The notes under the pieces: model-generated | Seen by the model: the letters and a program-made list of their open reading frames with translations, nothing else | The model's database searches: none | Told to the model about the DNA's origin: nothing | Assembly (NCBI RefSeq): GCF_033473495.1 | Contig: NC_088944.1 | Coordinates: 186,001-250,000, forward strand | Source of the DNA: Cercospora beticola | Taxonomy: Eukaryota; Ascomycota; Dothideomycetes; Mycosphaerellales; Mycosphaerellaceae | Length of the DNA stretch: 64,000 nucleotides | Reading direction: 5' to 3' | Program-made: the position numbers and the translations under genes | Shown: piece by piece, positions 61,295 to 64,000 of the stretch | How the letters are laid out: the number at the start of each line of letters is the position of its first letter | How positions within the stretch are numbered: the stretch's first letter is position 1

Positions 61295-64000
61295 ATAATA
61301 GGTAAGACTATTACTTACTTTCGCTAGATTAGCCTACTAATAGTAATAAAAGTAAGTATACTATAAACTCGTCTATAGTACTCTTCTTATAGCTAGCTTA
61401 GAGCCTATTCTATACTCTAGTTATTAGAGATTAGAATTCTAGTAGAGTACTATATAGATCCTAATATAGAAGCGTTAGTAATAATAAAGCTATAATAGAT
61501 CTAATTAGCTTTAATCTATATAAAGAATAATAGTAGATCGTCTATCTAATTCTCGAAGAATAGAATATATTCTATACTAGTAGAGTAGGTACTAGTAAGT
61601 CGATAGTATTAAAAGCTACTATCTATATACTATAGCGACGCGAGATCTATATATAGATAGTCGCGCTAACTAGTATTTCGGTATTAAACGTCGGAGATAG
61701 TATATACTTTAGCTAGATAGAGTAGTTTCCGATAATAATAAAGTAGTTACTCGACTCGATTTATAATATAAGTTATACTCGAGAATAGAGAGTATAGGTA
61801 GAGAAGACGTAGGTATTAATTATTAATAAGATTAGTATCTAACTCCCTATACTCTTTCTAGTAGTCGCTTAGCTTTTATTCTAGACCTATTATAAGCTAG
61901 AGCTAGTTTAAGAATATCTATAAACTATTACTTTATATAAGTATCTAGATAGATATAGTATATATATTTAGTATATTATTAGGTTATTTTATAGCCTATA
62001 GTAGCTTCGCGAAGGCCTACTCTATTACTATAGTACGTAATATTTCCTTCTTTAGCTATACGTCGTCTAACTTTATCTTAGTATATATACTACTAGTATA
62101 CTAGTATATATTATCTATATCTATAACTATAGCTATTTCTATCTACTATATATAGAGGATATTAATCGTAGTCGCTAGCTAGATCTCGTCGTCTATCTTC
62201 TACTAAAGCTATACTAGAGTCGCTATACTATTAACTTTAGAATCTCTATACTCGGCCTCGATATTACTTCTCTCTCTATCGAATCTAGTAGGTAGCTTTA
62301 GCGCGAGCTATAGGTTACTCGTATCGAGTATTTATAAAAGGAAGTAGTATAGTAACTTTAGTCTCTATAGTCTCGATATTAGTTTTAAGAACTAAGTAGG
62401 TAAAAGTATATCTACGTAGTAGTAGAAGCTTTATATTCTATTTTACTAATATTTGTTTACGTCTCTTTATAATCCTACTATTAATACTTATATAGCTTAC
62501 GTTAGCCTAATAGAGATATATAGTATTTTTAGTCTAATAAGTATAAAAACTAGTTCTAAAGGATTCTTATAATTTCGATCTAGTCTATTTATAAATATCG
62601 AGGTCGCGATATTTAGTAGTTACTCTTAAAAGTAGTATAAGAATATAGATTAGTAGTAGTAGATAAGAGAATATAAGTATAACTATACTCTAGATCTTAT
62701 AGAGTCGAGTTCCTTTTCTTAAATAACTAGTATTCGCTAAGTATTCTTAATAAGCTATAAATCTTATAATTAGAACGAAGAGCGTAATCTAGCGTATCTA
62801 GTCTAGACGAAATAGAGCGCTAATATATCGCTTCTTTTTAATTTCGACTCTAGTTCTATAATATAGAAAATAGAGCTTTATAGTATTATCGAGCGTCGCT
62901 CTAAGCTAAGTATTAGAAGAACTTTATTAAAGAAAGGCAAACTCTCGATACTAGTAAAGTAGATATTAAACTCGCTAGAAAGTATCTTTAATTACTTTTT
63001 CTAAATAGATAATTCTTTAGTTATTCTAGCTCTACTAGTAAGCTCGTACTCTCTATATTCTTAGTAGGAGCTTAATAGCTAAGTACCTAGTAGTACTACT
63101 CCTAATTAAACTTTATAGCTATACTTATAGGTTTATAGTCTTAATATCGGAAAGTAGTATAAAGAGGTTATAGAAGAATAGAAGTAAAAAAGGAAAATAT
63201 AACGCTCTTCTAATTACTAAAAGAGTTCTAAATAGTTCGTACTAGAGAGCTACTATATAAACTAAGCGATTAAAGTTAGATTCGAGTAATAATTATAATT
63301 CCTTTTAAAGAAAGAAGTATTAGATAGATAGCTACTTACTCTAGCTTTATTAATAGCGTTTCGTATTATTACCTAGCTTATCTAGTTAATAAGAAGTAAA
63401 TCTAGTAATAGATAAGATTCTAAAGATATAGCCTACTATTCGCCTAAGTACTAAATAAGTATAGTTATTTAAATAATAATCGGAGCTAAATAAGCTAAAG
63501 CTTCGGATAAGTAGTAGAACGTCTAAATAATACTTTCTTAAGTATAATTATAAACCTATTATATAAAGGTCTAGATACTCCTTATATATACTTCTATATA
63601 CTAGAATTATAAATACTTTAAGTCCGAAGTTTCTTTATATACTTTATATTTATAGCTCTACTATAGATATAGTCTATAACTCTACTATTTCTATATAAAT
63701 AAGAGCTAGTCTAGGATCTTCTTTATATAATAGTTTATAAGTTCTAAATTAATTACTATATATTAGAATAGCTTCTAGGACGCTCTAGAAGACTTCCTAG
63801 CTAGTAAGTATTACTAGTAATATAACTTCGCCTACTAGTAATACTAATCTAATTACTAGTAATATAATCGTTATATAAGGCTAAGATAGGCCGGCTTTTA
63901 AGCGAGTAGCTTTAGTAATATAGTCTCTACTCGAAGATAGCTCCTAATAGTATCTATAGGCCTTTGCTTCCTACTCGCGCTATATATAGTTCGGTATCTA
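61295..64000. other. RIP-mutated DNA, unassigned
   Basis: Mixed, mostly T-rich plus strand from about 61.9 kb onward. No recognised domain, no paired terminal repeats, and nothing functional visible up to the window end. Confidence 0.55.

Noticed and set aside
1..64000. tRNA, rRNA, CRISPR or bacterial-type operon signals
   Set aside because: None seen. The intron structure and RIP signature are those of a filamentous fungus.

Overview
The window looks like a heterochromatic, transposon-filled compartment of a filamentous ascomycete (Pezizomycotina). About 57 of the 64 kb is AT-rich DNA from which the dinucleotides CpA and TpG have been almost entirely removed while CpG, CpT and CpC remain. 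That is the footprint of repeat-induced point mutation (RIP), here carried almost to exhaustion. ATG contains TpG, so nearly every start codon is gone, and CAG, CAA and TGG codons have become stops. No intact gene can therefore survive in these flanks. The class and species cannot be fixed from the sequence.

One island of normal composition lies at about 12,591-19,740, with sharp edges on both sides. It holds one recognisable gene, a Zn2Cys6 binuclear-cluster transcription factor (17,212-19,538, + strand, three exons, 742 residues in the preferred model). Its second splice junction needs transcript support. The 4.4 kb upstream of it in the island carries only short overlapping reading frames that I cannot assign.

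The mutated flanks are readable as transposon relics. From left to right: a dispersed repeat at the window edge; a full-length Tad1/I-type non-LTR retrotransposon relic with zinc knuckles, endonuclease, reverse transcriptase and RNase H (about 1.1-6.7 kb); unresolved DNA; a second copy of the edge repeat; the gene island; a third partial copy of the repeat; and then a nested complex from 28.7 to 49.2 kb. In that complex a 1.04-kb element (X1, minus strand, 13-bp target duplication) was split by a Ty3/gypsy chromovirus (29,204-35,997, 194-bp LTRs, 5-bp duplication). Further right, a minus-strand Ty1/copia element (38,012-49,212, 183-bp LTRs) was split by a second non-LTR retrotransposon (40,115-45,174, 14-bp duplication). 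A second copy of the 1-kb element (X2, 54,994-56,042, plus strand, 14-bp duplication) interrupts a relic of a RecQ-like helicase resembling the telomere-linked helicases of fungi (about 54-58.6 kb). The X elements share their 3' tail with the 5-kb non-LTR element, which suggests that it mobilised them.

The insertions can be ordered: hosts first, then X1, X2 and copia, then the chromovirus into X1 and the non-LTR element into copia. All were mutated by RIP. The stretches 6.7-10.0, 11.2-12.6, 19.7-21.4, 22.2-28.7, 36.5-38.0, 51.3-54.0 and 58.6-64.0 kb are RIP-mutated DNA that I could not assign to a family.
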